Source: Thereva unica (Eukaryota > Arthropoda > Insecta > Diptera > Therevidae). From it: a DNA stretch of 64,000 nt. The stretch covers positions 97,080,070 to 97,144,069 of the forward strand of contig OX465282.1 of the NCBI GenBank assembly GCA_949987705.1, in the 5' to 3' direction. Below are positions 42,074-53,600 of this stretch, one piece after another (position 1 is the first letter of the stretch; every line of letters begins with the position of its first letter). A program made the position numbers and the translations under genes. Below the pieces are notes generated by a model. That model saw only the letters and a program-made list of their open reading frames with translations. It was not told the DNA's origin and did not search any database.

Positions 42074-42706
42074 GAAGTCATCAAAATAAACGAGCAAATA
42101 TGCACCAATACATCAACATTATCCCTATAGAAACTCATAAAATTTTCTGTTGTTTAGTTGTATGCTAGCGCTTATAAAAATATTGCATTCTCTCTCTGAT
42201 AGCCTGACATCGTCATTTGAAGAACTTATGCATATAGCTGTTCGTCTTTCACTCATTAACCATATGAAGATGAAAGACTTGTTAATTTATAGACTTTGCC
42301 CTCAGCACGGTAAAGACCTTGGCATAAAAGAGAGGAAAAGGGAAGCGGACAGATGAGGAGGGGAAGGGATGTACCTAGCTTTGTCTGGCCGCTTCTAAAT
42401 TAGACTATTCGGTATGGGAGAGCCAGCCACGGTGGTACTCCCTGGGTTGCTTTAAAAAAAATTACTTAAAAAATTATAAAGTGGGAGCTACAACGTGGCG
42501 CTGGCGCCTGGCGCTCTTCTTGGTGCTGGCTGTGGCGCTTCATTATAACTGCCAATATAAAAAAAATATTTACACATTTTCGTGTGAAATTAGTTGGAAA
42601 GATATGTATATTAATATAAAATTACGGACCTTAATAGATTTCAGTCGTGAAATAATTAGAAGTTAATATTTTTTACAGGAAAAAAATTATTAAATACGTG
42701 ATATAA

Positions 42707-43418
42707 GGGGCCATCCATAAATTACGTCACACGAATTTCATGATTTTTTGACCCCCCCCCCGTCCTTGTCACAGCTGGTCACATTTGGGAGACCCCCCCC
42801 CCCCCTCCCTAGTGTGACGTCACATATTGTGCAATTTTGCATCTAGAAGTTATTAAACTAAAACAGCAGTTTAATAAAATTAACATAAAATGAACATAAA
42901 ATTCACTTAATTTCAAAAAATTAACAAAAGAAGAAACGATTAATTCTATTAAAAAGATACAAGATTAGTCATTTTGAGTCCATGGACTTTGAACCCACTC
43001 CTTTAAATTGTTGAGTCGTTTTTTGGTATTTGTGGGCATTTTGCTTATTTTTTGAGTCGTCTGATGGTGATAGGGATAGGAAATTTGTTGAATTTCATAA
43101 TTAATGCAAAATTATATGTTTTCCAAATTGTAGTAATGAGATTAGTACCTAAAACAAAGAGACGCTCTGTAGGATAGAAAAATAATACACAGATCACACA
43201 ACCGCCATTGCGCGTGTGTCTGTCACCAGCTTTAACGCGAGTTTTTGCGGAACGTATCCTTCGCGTAATGAGCAGTATTACTAAATTTAGATATATTAGA
43301 TTTTGAAATGTGACGTAATAAAATTTAAGACCCCCCCCCCACCCCTTGTCACACAATGTCACACTTTGCCGACCCCCTCCCTCCCCCCTAACGTGTGACG
43401 TAATTTATGGATGGCCCC
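42707..43418. mobile_element. 712-bp MITE, GGGGCCATCCATAAATTACG ends, TAA duplication
   Basis: Ends GGGGCCATCCATAAATTACG and the reverse complement, flanked by TAA (42704-42706, 43419-43421). Poly-C runs (9-14 C) lie just inside both ends. TAA suggests Harbinger-type. Sequence ends like this recur across many animal genomes. No transposase. Confidence 0.85.
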
Positions 43419-43579
43419 TAATCTAGAAGATGGTTTTTCAAATTAGGCGTGAATTTACCGCAATTCGGGTGGCTAGGATTTTTACTTTTGAAAGTTTGCG
43501 CTACAGCGCCACATTATATTCCAGCCTTAAATTGCAAATGTTGTCATCCATACTTTCAAATAATAATATCAATTGTCAA

Positions 43580-44545
43580 TTGAAATGCGTGAAATGTATT
43601 TTGGCACACTTTGGAATTTCGAATCTACAAAACCATCATACGTACAGTAGCTACGTATGGATGTGAAGCATGGAGTATCTCCTAGAAATCCGCCGACAAG
43701 TTGGATATATTTGAGAGGAAGGTTCTCCGAAGGATATACGGCCCTGAAATAAAGAAATGCGTGAAATGTATTTTCGCATACTTTGGAATTTCTAATCTAC
43801 AAAACCATCATACATTTGAGAGGAAGGTTCTCCGAAGGATATACGGCCCAATCAATGAAGGCAATGCATGGAGAATACGCTACAATCACGAATTGTACGA
43901 TCTATACAAAGTGTGTAAACTCTTGACACATGCTAAGCTACTACCTTTACGTTGGGCCGGTCATGTCCAAAGAATGGATGACTCAAGGATACCAAAAAAG
44001 GCCTTGTACCTACTATCAGATGGCAGAAGACCAGTTGGCAAACCACAGTCAAGGTGGGATGACAATAGGCCCCCATCCACGGTCAAACAAATCGTCAAAC
44101 CAATTTTCGACAAACAGCGCACACATTTATGCTTTGACATTTTTGGCCATCAACGAGGAAAACTTTCTTCAAACATCCCGAGCGACATTTCATATAATCT
44201 ACTGTAAACAAAGCGAACTTTACATGGCACACAGGCAAAACTCACACACACATTTAAGTTGTTTGAAGGAAATATTAAACCAGACGAATATTTTCTTCAA
44301 ACAGCGGCCAACTTCGAAAACTTGTATTTTATACACGCACACTTGCAATTTTTTCGATGTTGGCCAGGAATTTGACGATTTGTTTGACCGTGGATGGGGG
44401 CCTAATGTTAAGGCCGATGCAGCAAAATCGCTCAATATCAGAAATTGGGGACAAGCTGCGGAGCATAGGGACGTCTGCAGGAAGACGCTGACGGAGGCCA
44501 ACGCTCGAATTGGGCTGTAGATCCATCGAAGAAGAAGACTATGCA
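43580..44545 (+). pseudogene. LINE 3' end, copies B and C with tandem duplication and MITE
   Basis: Same LINE tail as at 17182. The block ATGCGTGAAATGTATTTT through GAAGGATATACGGCCC occurs twice (about 43582-43745 and 43757-43848), so FERKVLRRIYGP is encoded twice. The second copy continues WRIRYNHELYDLYKVCKL, RWAGHVQRMDDSRIPKKA and GKPQSRWDDN, is interrupted by a MITE (44067-44403), then resumes VKADAAKSLNIRNWGQAAEH to the stop at 44518 and a GAAGAAGAA tail. Confidence 0.8.
44067..44403. mobile_element. 337-bp MITE with 33-bp inverted ends
   Basis: Starts AGGCCCCCATCCACGGTCAA, ends with its complement over about 33 bp, flanked by AAT (44064-44066, 44404-44406). The empty version of the host LINE reads GATGACAATGTTAAGG by reconstruction from frame and from copy A. 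Confidence 0.85.
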
Positions 44546-45193
44546 AGAAACCGCATTTTTTAAAGTGTCACCGACAGCAGCGTAACCGTTGCGGGGACCG
44601 CCAGCTAACGGATCAAAGAAGAAAGAAGAAGAAGCCTAGTGGCTTATCACTTACACTCCTCGAACAAAAAAACCCTGGACCGCGGCACCCACACTAATAA
44701 CACAAATTTAATTACTCTGAAAGAATAATTTAAATACATAATCATAACTTAAAAAAAGCCAAATCGAATTTTCTTTACAAATGAACATTGTGAATAGAGC
44801 CATACTACAACAATTTTACGCTAAAAGCTTTTAAGCAAAAATTTAGTACCTCACCAATCGAATGCTATTTGTCAACTTTACGAACGTCTACATTTTGTCA
44901 GAGTGATTTTGTTTTTAACAAAATAAAAATTGTAAGAAAATTGTAGGTAAATTAATAAAATTCTGTCTATATTCAAATAGTCTATGTTAAATTGATGTTA
45001 GTAGAACGTGAGTGCTATTACTGCAATAATGTAAAAAGTTGTTTCACGCTATTTTAATCGAGGATACAAGTTAGACATTTTGAAGTCGAAAGCAAGAACT
45101 TTGTTCTTTCTCTTTACATTAAAGTATGCTTTACCGTTTTTTTATATGTTTTCGAAATTTTCACATATGATCATTTTACAGTTTTTGTATAAA
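44546..45193. other. Gap, nothing recognised
   Basis: AT-rich. May hold the promoter and 5' UTR of the small gene starting 45194; no TATA box or other signal is clear. Confidence 0.4.
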
Positions 45194-45591
45194 ATGGACA
45201 TTCTTGACATAGATGAGGTTTTGAAGGATGATTCATTCTGGTATGCATCCTTTAGTTTTTTCCTTTTCAGTTTTTTTTTACAGTAGGATTTTTTTAGTTT
45301 TTTGGAAGATAAAACACAGGATGACGTTTCTAACATTCTTCAACAGTGGAGGAATAATGGCAATGGAGATCAAGGTATCTAGTTTAATAGTTTGATGACT
45401 TTTATTGAAAATAAGTGTAAAAGGAAGTGGTCGAAATTGATAACTAATTTAATTTCATATGCTAATTTATTATCATTAAGATTTTTTTGCTCCCAAACAA
45501 AAGATAAAAAAAAGATAACGAAGAAGTAATTTCCTTTTTAAATTCAGACGTTACACATTCGGCGAAAAAAAAAATTGAGGCTGAATTATAA
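45194..45591 (+). CDS. Start of an unrecognised host gene, two or three small exons
   Basis: Exon 1, 45194-45240, begins MDILDIDEVLKDDSF; donor TG|GTATGC. Exon 2, 45298-45374, after TTTTTTTAG, reads FLEDKTQDDVSNILQQWRNN then GNGDQ; donor CAAG|GTATCT. A possible terminal exon 45548-45591 follows TTAAATTCAG (VTHSAKKKIEAEL, stop), giving a 55-aa acidic protein. Alternatively, exon 2 ends in phase 1, which fits the exon at 63839. No domain recognised. Short, but three consistent splice junctions argue against chance. Confidence 0.45.
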
Positions 45592-46350
45592 GAAACGAAT
45601 TTTTTTGGGGCAATTGACCTTGCACCATTTGCGATCTACCCACAAGCTGGTTTACTTTTTTCTACATGGGTTATACAATTGTCGACAAAGAGTGTGTTGC
45701 CTGTAATTAGCTCTTGTCTGAATTTTATCTATAAGTTGTTTCGCCAACACGCAATACCTACATTCTGATTTGGTGTAAATAGGAAATTTGAATATGAAAA
45801 TTAAGAAGTGTTTTCATTTGCAAAACGAGTTTTTGTTCTTGCAAAAATCGTTTGTAATATCTTGTTCGATTTTTTAAATTAATGTATGGTAAAGACTTTT
45901 ATGGTTTTCGACGGCAATGGAAGTGAGGATAATTTTCTGCAGTAAAACCTTTGAAATATGTAACCATAAATGGTAAAAATAATGAAGTCAAGAAAAACCA
46001 CTTGTAGAGATTTTTTATTCGTATTATACGATGATTCTTGTATCGGTTTTGTTGTTTACGGAAATGCTCCATTTTATTTCGCTTATATGGAAGTACTAAT
46101 TTAATGTTTATATTAATTGGAAGAAAACTATATAAGAGCGAAGAACTAGTAGTATTAAGTAATATTTTTTCTCATAAACAAATTTATAATTTTATTTCGT
46201 ACTAGCAAAAACTCGCTTACGTTACAACGCCTTTGAATAAAAAGAATTGTGTGTGCATAAGTCCGGGATAAGATAAGGGTATAATGAAATAAAAAACAAA
46301 TCTGCAAGACATGATTTTGGGTAGGTATTAATATCTTCTTTACGCTCCTT
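45592..46350. other. Gap, nothing recognised
   Basis: AT-rich, intron-like or intergenic sequence before the LINE at 46358. Confidence 0.4.
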
Positions 46351-46357
46351 TAATACC

Positions 46358-47145
46358 TCATGGGACATAGGGTGGAAACAATTGCCCTCCAGCGGACTCT
46401 GTTTTGCGCGATAGCTCTAAGCTCCGACCAGGATCTGCGGCTTCTGCCAGTAGGGTTATCCTCCACGTCGTTCTACGTTTTCCTACTCGACGGGATCCTT
46501 GCGGATTCCAGTCAAGAGCCTGTTTGGCTAGATTTTCGGTTTCGCATCGCAAGGTGTGGTCAAAAAAATTCCATTTCTTTCGCCTGATTTGGTTGACTAT
46601 CCTTTCTAGGCCGGCACGGCGCAATAGTTCTTCGTTTGAAATTCTGTCTTGCCAGCGGTGTTTTAGGATACGACCCAGGCATCTGTTAATGAAGACTTGT
46701 AGGCACCTTGTGATGACTTGGGTGACTCTCCATGTTTCGCAACCGTACAAAAGAACAGCCTTAACATTGGAGTTGAACAGCCGCAATTTGGTGTTAGTTG
46801 AGATCTCCGTTGATCTCCATATGCGGGATAGGCATGTATATGCGTCTCGTGCTTTATTTATTCTGGAGCTGACGTCTTCTTCTGCCCCACCATTTTCGGT
46901 AATAATGCTACCGAGGTAGCTGAATTTATCTACCAGTTCCATGTCCCGGTTATTTAGCGCAGTTCGTTCGAGTATATTTGCATTTATCGGCATTTCTTTA
47001 ATTTTAGACGGATTCAGCCTTAAGCCTGCTGGACTACTTTCTGTTGCTAAATTGTTTAACATGTTTTTGAGGTCCTGATGTCTGTGGGCCAGCAAGCAGA
47101 TATCACCTGCGTAATCGAGATCCTTATAGTCCAATCAATCTACGC
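46358..47145 (-). pseudogene. 5'-truncated LINE reverse transcriptase
   Basis: Starts within the RT palm at DYAGDICLLAHRHQDLKN; the catalytic YADD has become YAGD. It continues LRLNPSKIKEM, FSYLGSIITENGGAEEDV, VLLYGCETWRVT, RILKHRWQDRISNEELLRRA and LAKQALDWNPQGSRRVGKRR, the thumb and tail of RTE/CR1-like LINEs. One long 258-codon frame is open, yet without fingers and with the mutated active site it is dead. Confidence 0.8.
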
Positions 47146-47164
47146 AAATCCATCTAATAATTGC

Positions 47165-47515
47165 CATGGAATTACCATTAAATATTCAACATTTTTTTCC
47201 TAAATAAACAACGAAAAAACACCGCGAATGTAATAAGAAATGATCACGATAACAATTAACACCCTTTAAAGACACTTAATCACTTTTTTTTTAATTTTTC
47301 TTAATAAAATCACTAACGAACTAATTACATGTAATCTATGTGCAGTTAAAAGTAATAAAATATAATATTTTACCACTTTTTACTGCAAAACTATAACCAA
47401 AACGGTCCCGAACTTATTCCGCGCCATGTTTATTCCGCTCACTCCGGTGAATTTTAGGACTGAGTTGACCACCACGAAAAACTCTCCTTCGTGGCCTGTA
47501 GTTGAGAGGGTCTTG
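47165..47515 (-). mobile_element. Element C, partial copy
   Basis: Reverse-strand sequence from 47515 (CAAGACCCTCTCAACTACAG) matches the left arm of element C (32503) and continues inward to about 47165, where the LINE region begins. The other end is missing. Confidence 0.7.
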
Positions 47516-47622
47516 GCTCCAGCAAAAGACAGCAGCGAATGTGTGCGAGAGAATGAAATGAATGCTAAGAGCGGCGTCTGCATTGCGAGAATATGAAATG
47601 AAGGCTGAGAGCAGCTTCTGCA

Positions 47623-47982
47623 CAAAGTCGTATGCACAAGTTCTTCATATTACGATGTTAGAGAGAGAATGCAACATTTCTATACGCGTTTGCACACAAC
47701 TAAATAGCGGAAACTTTTATGAGTTTATATGGGGATAACTTAATGTGTTGGTGCATAATTTGTTCGTTTGTTTTGATTTATGAAAGAAAACAGCTGATTC
47801 AATTTTCTTTTCTGTTCTGCATACTCTATCGTAAATAGGGAATCTGGGTTTGTCTCGCCGAGTTCACGAAGTATGCTTTGAGTTTTGCTCGGCAGTGGTG
47901 TTCATATATGCACGCGCACAACTAACCGGGCCCGGGGGAGAATTTTGTATGAAGATGAAAGACTTGTTATTACTAGACTTTG
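47623..47982. mobile_element. 360-bp non-autonomous hAT element
   Basis: Ends CAAAGTCGTATGCACAAG and CTTGTTATTACTAGACTTTG with an exact 8-bp duplication CTTCTGCA (47615-47622, 47983-47990). Interior matches the non-LINE part of 37530-42298 in inverted orientation (TTTTGATTTATG, ACAGCTGATTCAATTTTC). Confidence 0.85.
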
Positions 47983-48289
47983 CTTCTGCATTGCAACATT
48001 CAAACCCAATCCTTCCCACCAAGCGCGGGCTATTTTGCCTCGCACACATAGAATTATACGCTGCTGTTTGTAAGTGGAGCTCAACCAAAAGTATCCATGC
48101 TATACAGCTGCATAGGCACAAGTAGCCAGACACAGGTGTGCAACAAAGTGCGCGTGAAACCATCATTGCAGCAAGTGTCCAGAAACGGGTGTGGCAACAA
48201 AGTGCGCGTGTCGCGAATTCTTTGTTTTACCCCCAGTGAAAAAGTACCAAACGCGACTAAAGAAGTTAACACTTCAAAAACGCTGGCCT

Positions 48290-49761
48290 AGGAATTATTA
48301 AATTATTATTTTTGAGGGATTGCGAAAGCTGCACAAACTGGTTCAGGTATGGAGGTTTGCGCTCGTGAAGGATATCGTGAAACAGTCGTAGAAGACTATA
48401 GTCACGATATTCACTTAGAGAATGTGTTTGAGAAGGGTGAAATGTGGTCGAAACGACGTAACTTATAAACAAAACGTACACAATCGTTAAACGCTACTTC
48501 GAGTTTATGGGCGCAAGAAGAATCGTGAGAGGGAAAGATGAGAAGGCCATGCATTAGAAGAGGTAGTAGTAAGACTTTAAGCAGATTCATACGTACAGAC
48601 CTCTTTAGCAAGCCACAATGGTAACAAAGTATTGACAGCAGGTCAAGCTTCAATTCAATACCACCCCAAGATTTCTTGCCTTATCAACGCAAACAAGAGG
48701 AACCGAGTTTAACGCGATAGCGGAGAGGTCAGGACGAACAGTAGTGAAGTGAGAGAAAAAAATCTACGTATATCTGTAGTGAATTTAAAAAGCGCAGTTT
48801 CGCAGCTGTGTGGTTTCGAAAGCCAGACTTCCATGTATTTATAAGTTTGAGACGCTCACAATACGCTATTATGTGACTGGCTATCAGCTTTTCAAGGACC
48901 TTTGCTAGAAATGAAAGAATACTGATAGGCCGAAAATCAGAGGGACTGGTAAGAGAAGGGCACTTAGGAATGGGTATGATTAAGGTATGCTTCCAAGTCG
49001 AAGGAAACTTCGATACAGTGAAGCAGGAGTTAAGAATGTGAGTTAAAGTAGGCAATAGGCGAGGTAGAAGCATTTTTAGGAATTTATGCGAAATGTAATC
49101 GCTACCAGTCGCATTGGATTTGATTAACTTCAGAGCAGTGGTTACTTCGAGGTAGTTAGCGCAACGAAAGCAGAAGCCATCGAAGAAGCTGTAAAAGAGG
49201 TAATAGCCTGGTCCGCAGTTTGGTTAGATATAAAATATCGGTTAAGGGTGTCAGGATAGATGTGGTGTGCCACAGATTCATTCTTAGAATGAACACCCAA
49301 TTGCCGCAAATTGTTCTAGACTGTTTTCAAAGAAAGAGAGAGGCCAAGTTTACGAGCGCAAAAATTTCCTTTGGCTTCCGTGATTTTTGCTATAACTAAA
49401 TTCCTTATGCGTTTAAAGGATCTTTTAACAGCATCACTTTTCACTTCAAACAACCAATGGTAAAGAAACTCCCTTTCAACTGTAAGCGATTTAGTTTTGC
49501 TTCTCAGAGGAACAATCCTCATAAAGATCATGAAATAACCTATTAAATTCGGAAATTTTGTCATCGACTTTAGTCATAGTGAAGATGTTAGACCATGGTA
49601 GACAATCACACCTATGAATGAGACGTGTCTGGTCAATATTAGAGAAAGCCCAATATGTACGGTTAGTCGTAGGTGGAGGATCAACGTTAAAACTATGACA
49701 TAAGAACAAAATATCATGATCCAGATAACTGGGAGGAGAGATTTGGTTTTGAAATAAAATA
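48290..49761 (-). pseudogene. Dead LINE, linker, RT and tail fragments
   Basis: Reading downward: linker pieces (LPWSNIFTMTKVDDKISEF, IVPLRSK), then RT fingers (ILNSCFTVSKFPSTWKHTL, PSDFRPISILSFLAKVLEKL), ITWKSGFRNH, a short RNASVPLVCVDKAR-like part near 48690, and a tail (CYHCGLLKRSVRMNLLKVLL, VRFVYKLRRFDHISPFSN, LHERKPPYLNQF). The catalytic palm is missing. A BEL element is inserted upstream of this at 49767; the old LINE resumes after 63643 for a short stretch. Confidence 0.7.
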
Positions 49762-49766
49762 GCGTT

Positions 49767-50093
49767 TGTTAAGAATGAAAGGAATCCAGATTTTAGAAAA
49801 GAAAGAACACTTTTATGATATAAAAAACCTTTTTAATTAAGAATTCAAAATGTGCACAATATGTATACGAGATAGACAAATGTATACGAGATAGACAAAT
49901 GTGACCGATCGCGTCGAGGACTGATAAGAGAAGAAGGAAAAGTTATTAGATTTAGATTTATCGTTCAAAACAACGGTAATTAAAGCTTAGAAATTAAGGA
50001 GACTAAAGTATAGCTTTCGCGATGTTTAATCAGCGGCACCATAATGGGTGCGTTCAGTAGAAAGACGAAATGTTTTTAATTCAGTGTTGAACA
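49767..50093 (-). repeat. BEL/Pao 3' LTR (327 bp)
   Basis: Starts TGTTAAGAATG and ends TTGAACA in forward orientation, preceded by GCGTT (49762-49766), the 5-bp target duplication. Matches 63271-63643 except for a 46-bp difference. Confidence 0.9.
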
Positions 50094-50106
50094 TTCCGCC
50101 CGCCTC
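50094..50106 (-). promoter_or_regulatory. BEL polypurine tract
   Basis: GAGGCGGGCGGAA on the element strand, directly against the 3' LTR; the expected site for plus-strand priming. Confidence 0.7.
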
Positions 50107-50139
50107 GTGTGATAGCACGATAAGTTGCTGTAGTGTAGA

Positions 50140-50600
50140 AGTAGTAGATGATCCGCCCGCCATGACTGATGGAGATGCGAGTAGAAGAGTAGAAGTAGTA
50201 GATGATCCGCCCGCCATGACTGATGGAGATGCGAGTAGAAGAGTAGAAGTAGTAGATGATCCGCCCGCCATGACTGATGGAGATGCGAGTAGAAGAGTAG
50301 AAGTAGTAGATGATCCGCCCGCCATGACTGATGGAGATGCGAGTAGAAGAGTAGACGTAGTAGATGATCCGCCCGCCATGACTGATGGAGATGCGAGTAG
50401 AAGAGTAGAAGTAGTAGATAATCCGCCCGCCATGACTGATGGAGATGCGAGTAGAAGAGTAGAAGTAGTAGATGATCCGCCCGCCATGACTGATGGAGAT
50501 GCGAGTAGACGAGTAGAAGTAGTAGATGATCCGCCCGCCATGCCTGATGGAGATGCGAGTAGAAGAGTAGAAGTAGTAGATAATCCGCCCGCCATGATGT
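50140..50600. repeat. 54-bp minisatellite, about 8.5-9 units
   Basis: Unit of 54 bp (18 codons), nine occurrences of GATCCGCCCGCCATG or its one-base variant, nearly identical units. Each contains GGCGGGCGGAT on the element strand, similar to the real polypurine tract. Because 54 is a multiple of three, all three long frames here (forward 50048-50602; reverse 50026-50625 and 50081-50623) are by-products, not proteins. Confidence 0.9.
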
Positions 50601-50654
50601 AGTGATGCAATAAAATCGTACACATATATGAAGAATTAGCTTATTAACAGGTGA

Positions 50655-53600
50655 CTAGTTGTCATCGTTCGTAGTTGGAAGCACACATAGTTTTGTGATA
50701 GGTCGCTTAGAGAGTCCTGTTCGGTGACGGACTGTCACCACACGAACGCGTCCATCCTCACCCTGATGTAGTTGCACAATGCGACCTAATGGCCATTTTG
50801 CAGGCGGAGTGTGCTCATCCTTAATGAGCACCAAGTCATGAAGCTTCACAGGAGTCTCATTCTGTTGCCATTTATAGCGCGTCTGCAGGCTATACAAGTA
50901 GTCCTTACTCCATCGTTGCCATAGTTGCTCCTGCATATGTTGGACCAGCTGCCAACGGGAAAGCCGGTTGATTGAAGTATCAATAGTGCTTGGGGTTGGC
51001 ACTGATAGCAAGGGTTCACCAACCAGAAAGTGCCCAGGAGTTAGAGCATTTAAGTCGTCAGGATCGTCATTGAGAACGTGGAGAGGCCGAGAGTTGAGGC
51101 AGGCCTCAATCTGTGCTACTAGCGTCAGCATTTCTTCCAAGGACAACGTATGTGGTCCAACAATTCTCTTGAAGTGGTGTTTGAACGATTTCACCCCCGC
51201 TTCCCACAAGCCACCGAAGTGCGGCGCGGCTGGTGGTATGAAATGCCATTCCGTTCCCGAAATTGTGACAATTTGCTGTGCTGATGATAAGTCTGACGTT
51301 ACTTGCTTGAGGTGTTGTGTCAATTCTTTATCTGCGGCAACAAAATTCCTTGCGTTGTCACTATATAGCTTAGAGCAACGCCCTCGACGACTGATGAAGC
51401 GTCGAAAGGCGGCTATGAAAGCTGAAGAGGTGAGATCCATAACTAACTCTAGGTGAATTGCCCGAGTTGCGAAGCAGATGAAAACAGCAACGTAGGTTTT
51501 TGTTGTCCTGTTACCTCGACCTTTAAGTAATTTGGTAGTGAATGGTCCAGCGAAATCTACTCCGCTGATTAGAAACGGTTTTGTAGGATGAAGGCGATCA
51601 GCGGGTAGATCTCCCATTATTTGTTGCTTCGTGGTTGCCTTGTGACGGCAACAAACTACACAACCTCTCACCAATTGACGCACCATGCTGCGACCGTTCA
51701 ATATCCAATACCTATTCCGTGTATGATGTAAGGTAGCTTGGACTCCTCCATGTAATGTGGTGAGGTGTGAATGTCGTATTATTAATCGTGTGAAGGGACT
51801 GTTCTTTGGAAGAATGGCTGGAAATTTCTCGTCAAAGGGTAAAGGTGCTCTTTTCAGCCGACCGCCGACTCGTAGGACGCCCTGATCGTCTAGGAATGGG
51901 TTGACACACAGTAGTTTGCTTTTTTCGGGCAAGTTAATTTCTTTTCTCAGACACCTTAGCTCGTGAGGGAAGTTCCCATATTGGACTAATTTGATCAAGC
52001 TAGTGAGAGCTCGCTGTAGCTCTTCTAACGTTAGCAATCCATGGTGTCGCAACGTTTTGTTCCTGCAGTTCTGCAAGAATCGTTGGCAGTAGGCTGTGAC
52101 TCGAATGAGTTTCGTCAAACTTGAGTATCTATTTAGTAGATGAGTTAGAGAATCATCAGTAGTCGTCGAGAACGTGTGAGTTACTTCAGAGGGTTTCTGT
52201 AGCTCATGGTACACTTCATCATGATTGTGTTGCTTTTGTAGTTCAGGCCAATCAGTAGTAGGTTGACTGAGCCATTGTGGTCCTGACCACCATAAGTAGT
52301 GATCTCTGAGCTCCGAAGGGGATAAACCTCGAGTTAGGCAGTCCGCCGGATTGTGTGCAGATTGCACATGATGCCATTTACCATCTGGTAGATTTTGGTG
52401 AATTGACGACACTCGGTTCGCGACAAATACTTTCCATTTGGATGGATGTTCTTTTAGCCAGGATAGGACTATAGTTGAGTCAGTCCATAGATGTACCGGG
52501 GCTGATTTAAGCTCCAACGTTGATTGAATGTAAGACATAAGCTCCGTCAGCAGCGCTGCTCCGCAGAGTTCTAGTCGCGGTAGAGATATAGTTTTAAGTG
52601 GACTTACGCGCGTTTTTGCAGCAAGCAAGGAAACTTGAATGTTGTCTGGATCTCGCATGACTCTCAAGTATACTGCAGCACCATACGCTGAAAGAGATGC
52701 GTCGCTAAAGCCATGCAATTCGAGCCCTATTGGCGTAGCCGTCGTGCCAATCCATCTGGTGATGCGAACCTCAGATAGACCTTGTAGCTCTCGTTTGTAG
52801 GTTTTCCATGTATTTTCTAACTCGACAGGGAGTGGATCGTCCCAATCCAGTTTCGCCAACCACAGTTGTTGTAGAAATATTTTGGCAGTGATGGTGACCG
52901 GGGACAGCCATCCAAGTGGGTCATAGAGACGACTGATGTCAGCTAGTATTAGTCGCTTGGTTGTAGCCGATGAGATTGGTAATGTTATAGGAAAGCTAAA
53001 CACGTCAGTTGACGGGCTCCACGCAATGCCTAAGGTCTTTATTGTTTCGTCGGTGACGACCTTGAGTGAATTAGGTAATGCCCGATCTTCTTCTGGAATG
53101 CCCTCCAATAGCGGAGGTGCGTTGGCTTGCCATTTTCGTAGCTTGAACCCACCAGTTTTCAGTAGCGCGCAAAGCTCATGTCGGAGGTGTCGAGCTTCTT
53201 CTTCATCGTAAGCTCCAAATAACGCGTCGTCGACGTACAAATTTTCTTTGATAATTTTAGTCGCTGACGGGTGACTGTTTGCATATTCATCTGCTAGCTG
53301 TCGAAGAGTTTTGCAGGCAAGATAAGGAGCGCACGCCGTGCCGTATGTCACCGTGAGCAATCGATAACACTTTATAGGTTGCGAAGTCGATGGTCGCCAA
53401 AGAATCCGCTGGAGATCTGTGTCGTCCGTGTTGACACGAATTTGGCGGTACATTTTCTCGATGTCACCTGCAAGTGCGCAGGGATACAAGCGCCATTTCA
53501 GTAATACCGCGATTAAATCGTTCTGCAATTTGGGTCCTATATGAAGTATATCATTCAGCGACAACTGTGAACTGGTTTTCTGCGACGCATTGAAGACTAC

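Larger units (their letters stand above)
37530..42298. mobile_element. Non-autonomous hAT element with nested LINE
   Basis: Ends CAAAGTCTAGTAATTACAAG and CTTGTTAATTTATAGACTTTG (two parts of a 35-bp inverted repeat), with an exact 8-bp duplication CCCTCAGC (37522-37529, 42299-42306). CAAAG fits hAT ends. Without the nested LINE it is about 420 bp. A sister copy of 360 bp is at 47623-47982. Confidence 0.88.

Noticed and set aside
42481..42666. GC-rich small frame (ATTWRWRLALFLVLAVALHY)
   Set aside because: It looks like a signal peptide but begins with a non-ATG codon, has no continuation, and the GGCGCTGGCGC run is low complexity.
47864..48291. Cluster of overlapping 60-100-codon frames on both strands
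   Set aside because: They overlap a hAT MITE end and adjacent simple-word repeats (GCAACAAAGTGCGCGTG twice); no domain or splice signals.
50140..50600. Regular 54-bp repeats looking like a CRISPR array
   Set aside because: The repeats are contiguous without unique spacers, in a eukaryotic BEL element; it is a minisatellite.
50026..50625. Three long open frames (180-199 codons), one on the forward strand and two on the reverse
   Set aside because: They are produced by the 54-bp minisatellite, whose length is a multiple of three; composition is purely repetitive and no start context or neighbour supports translation.
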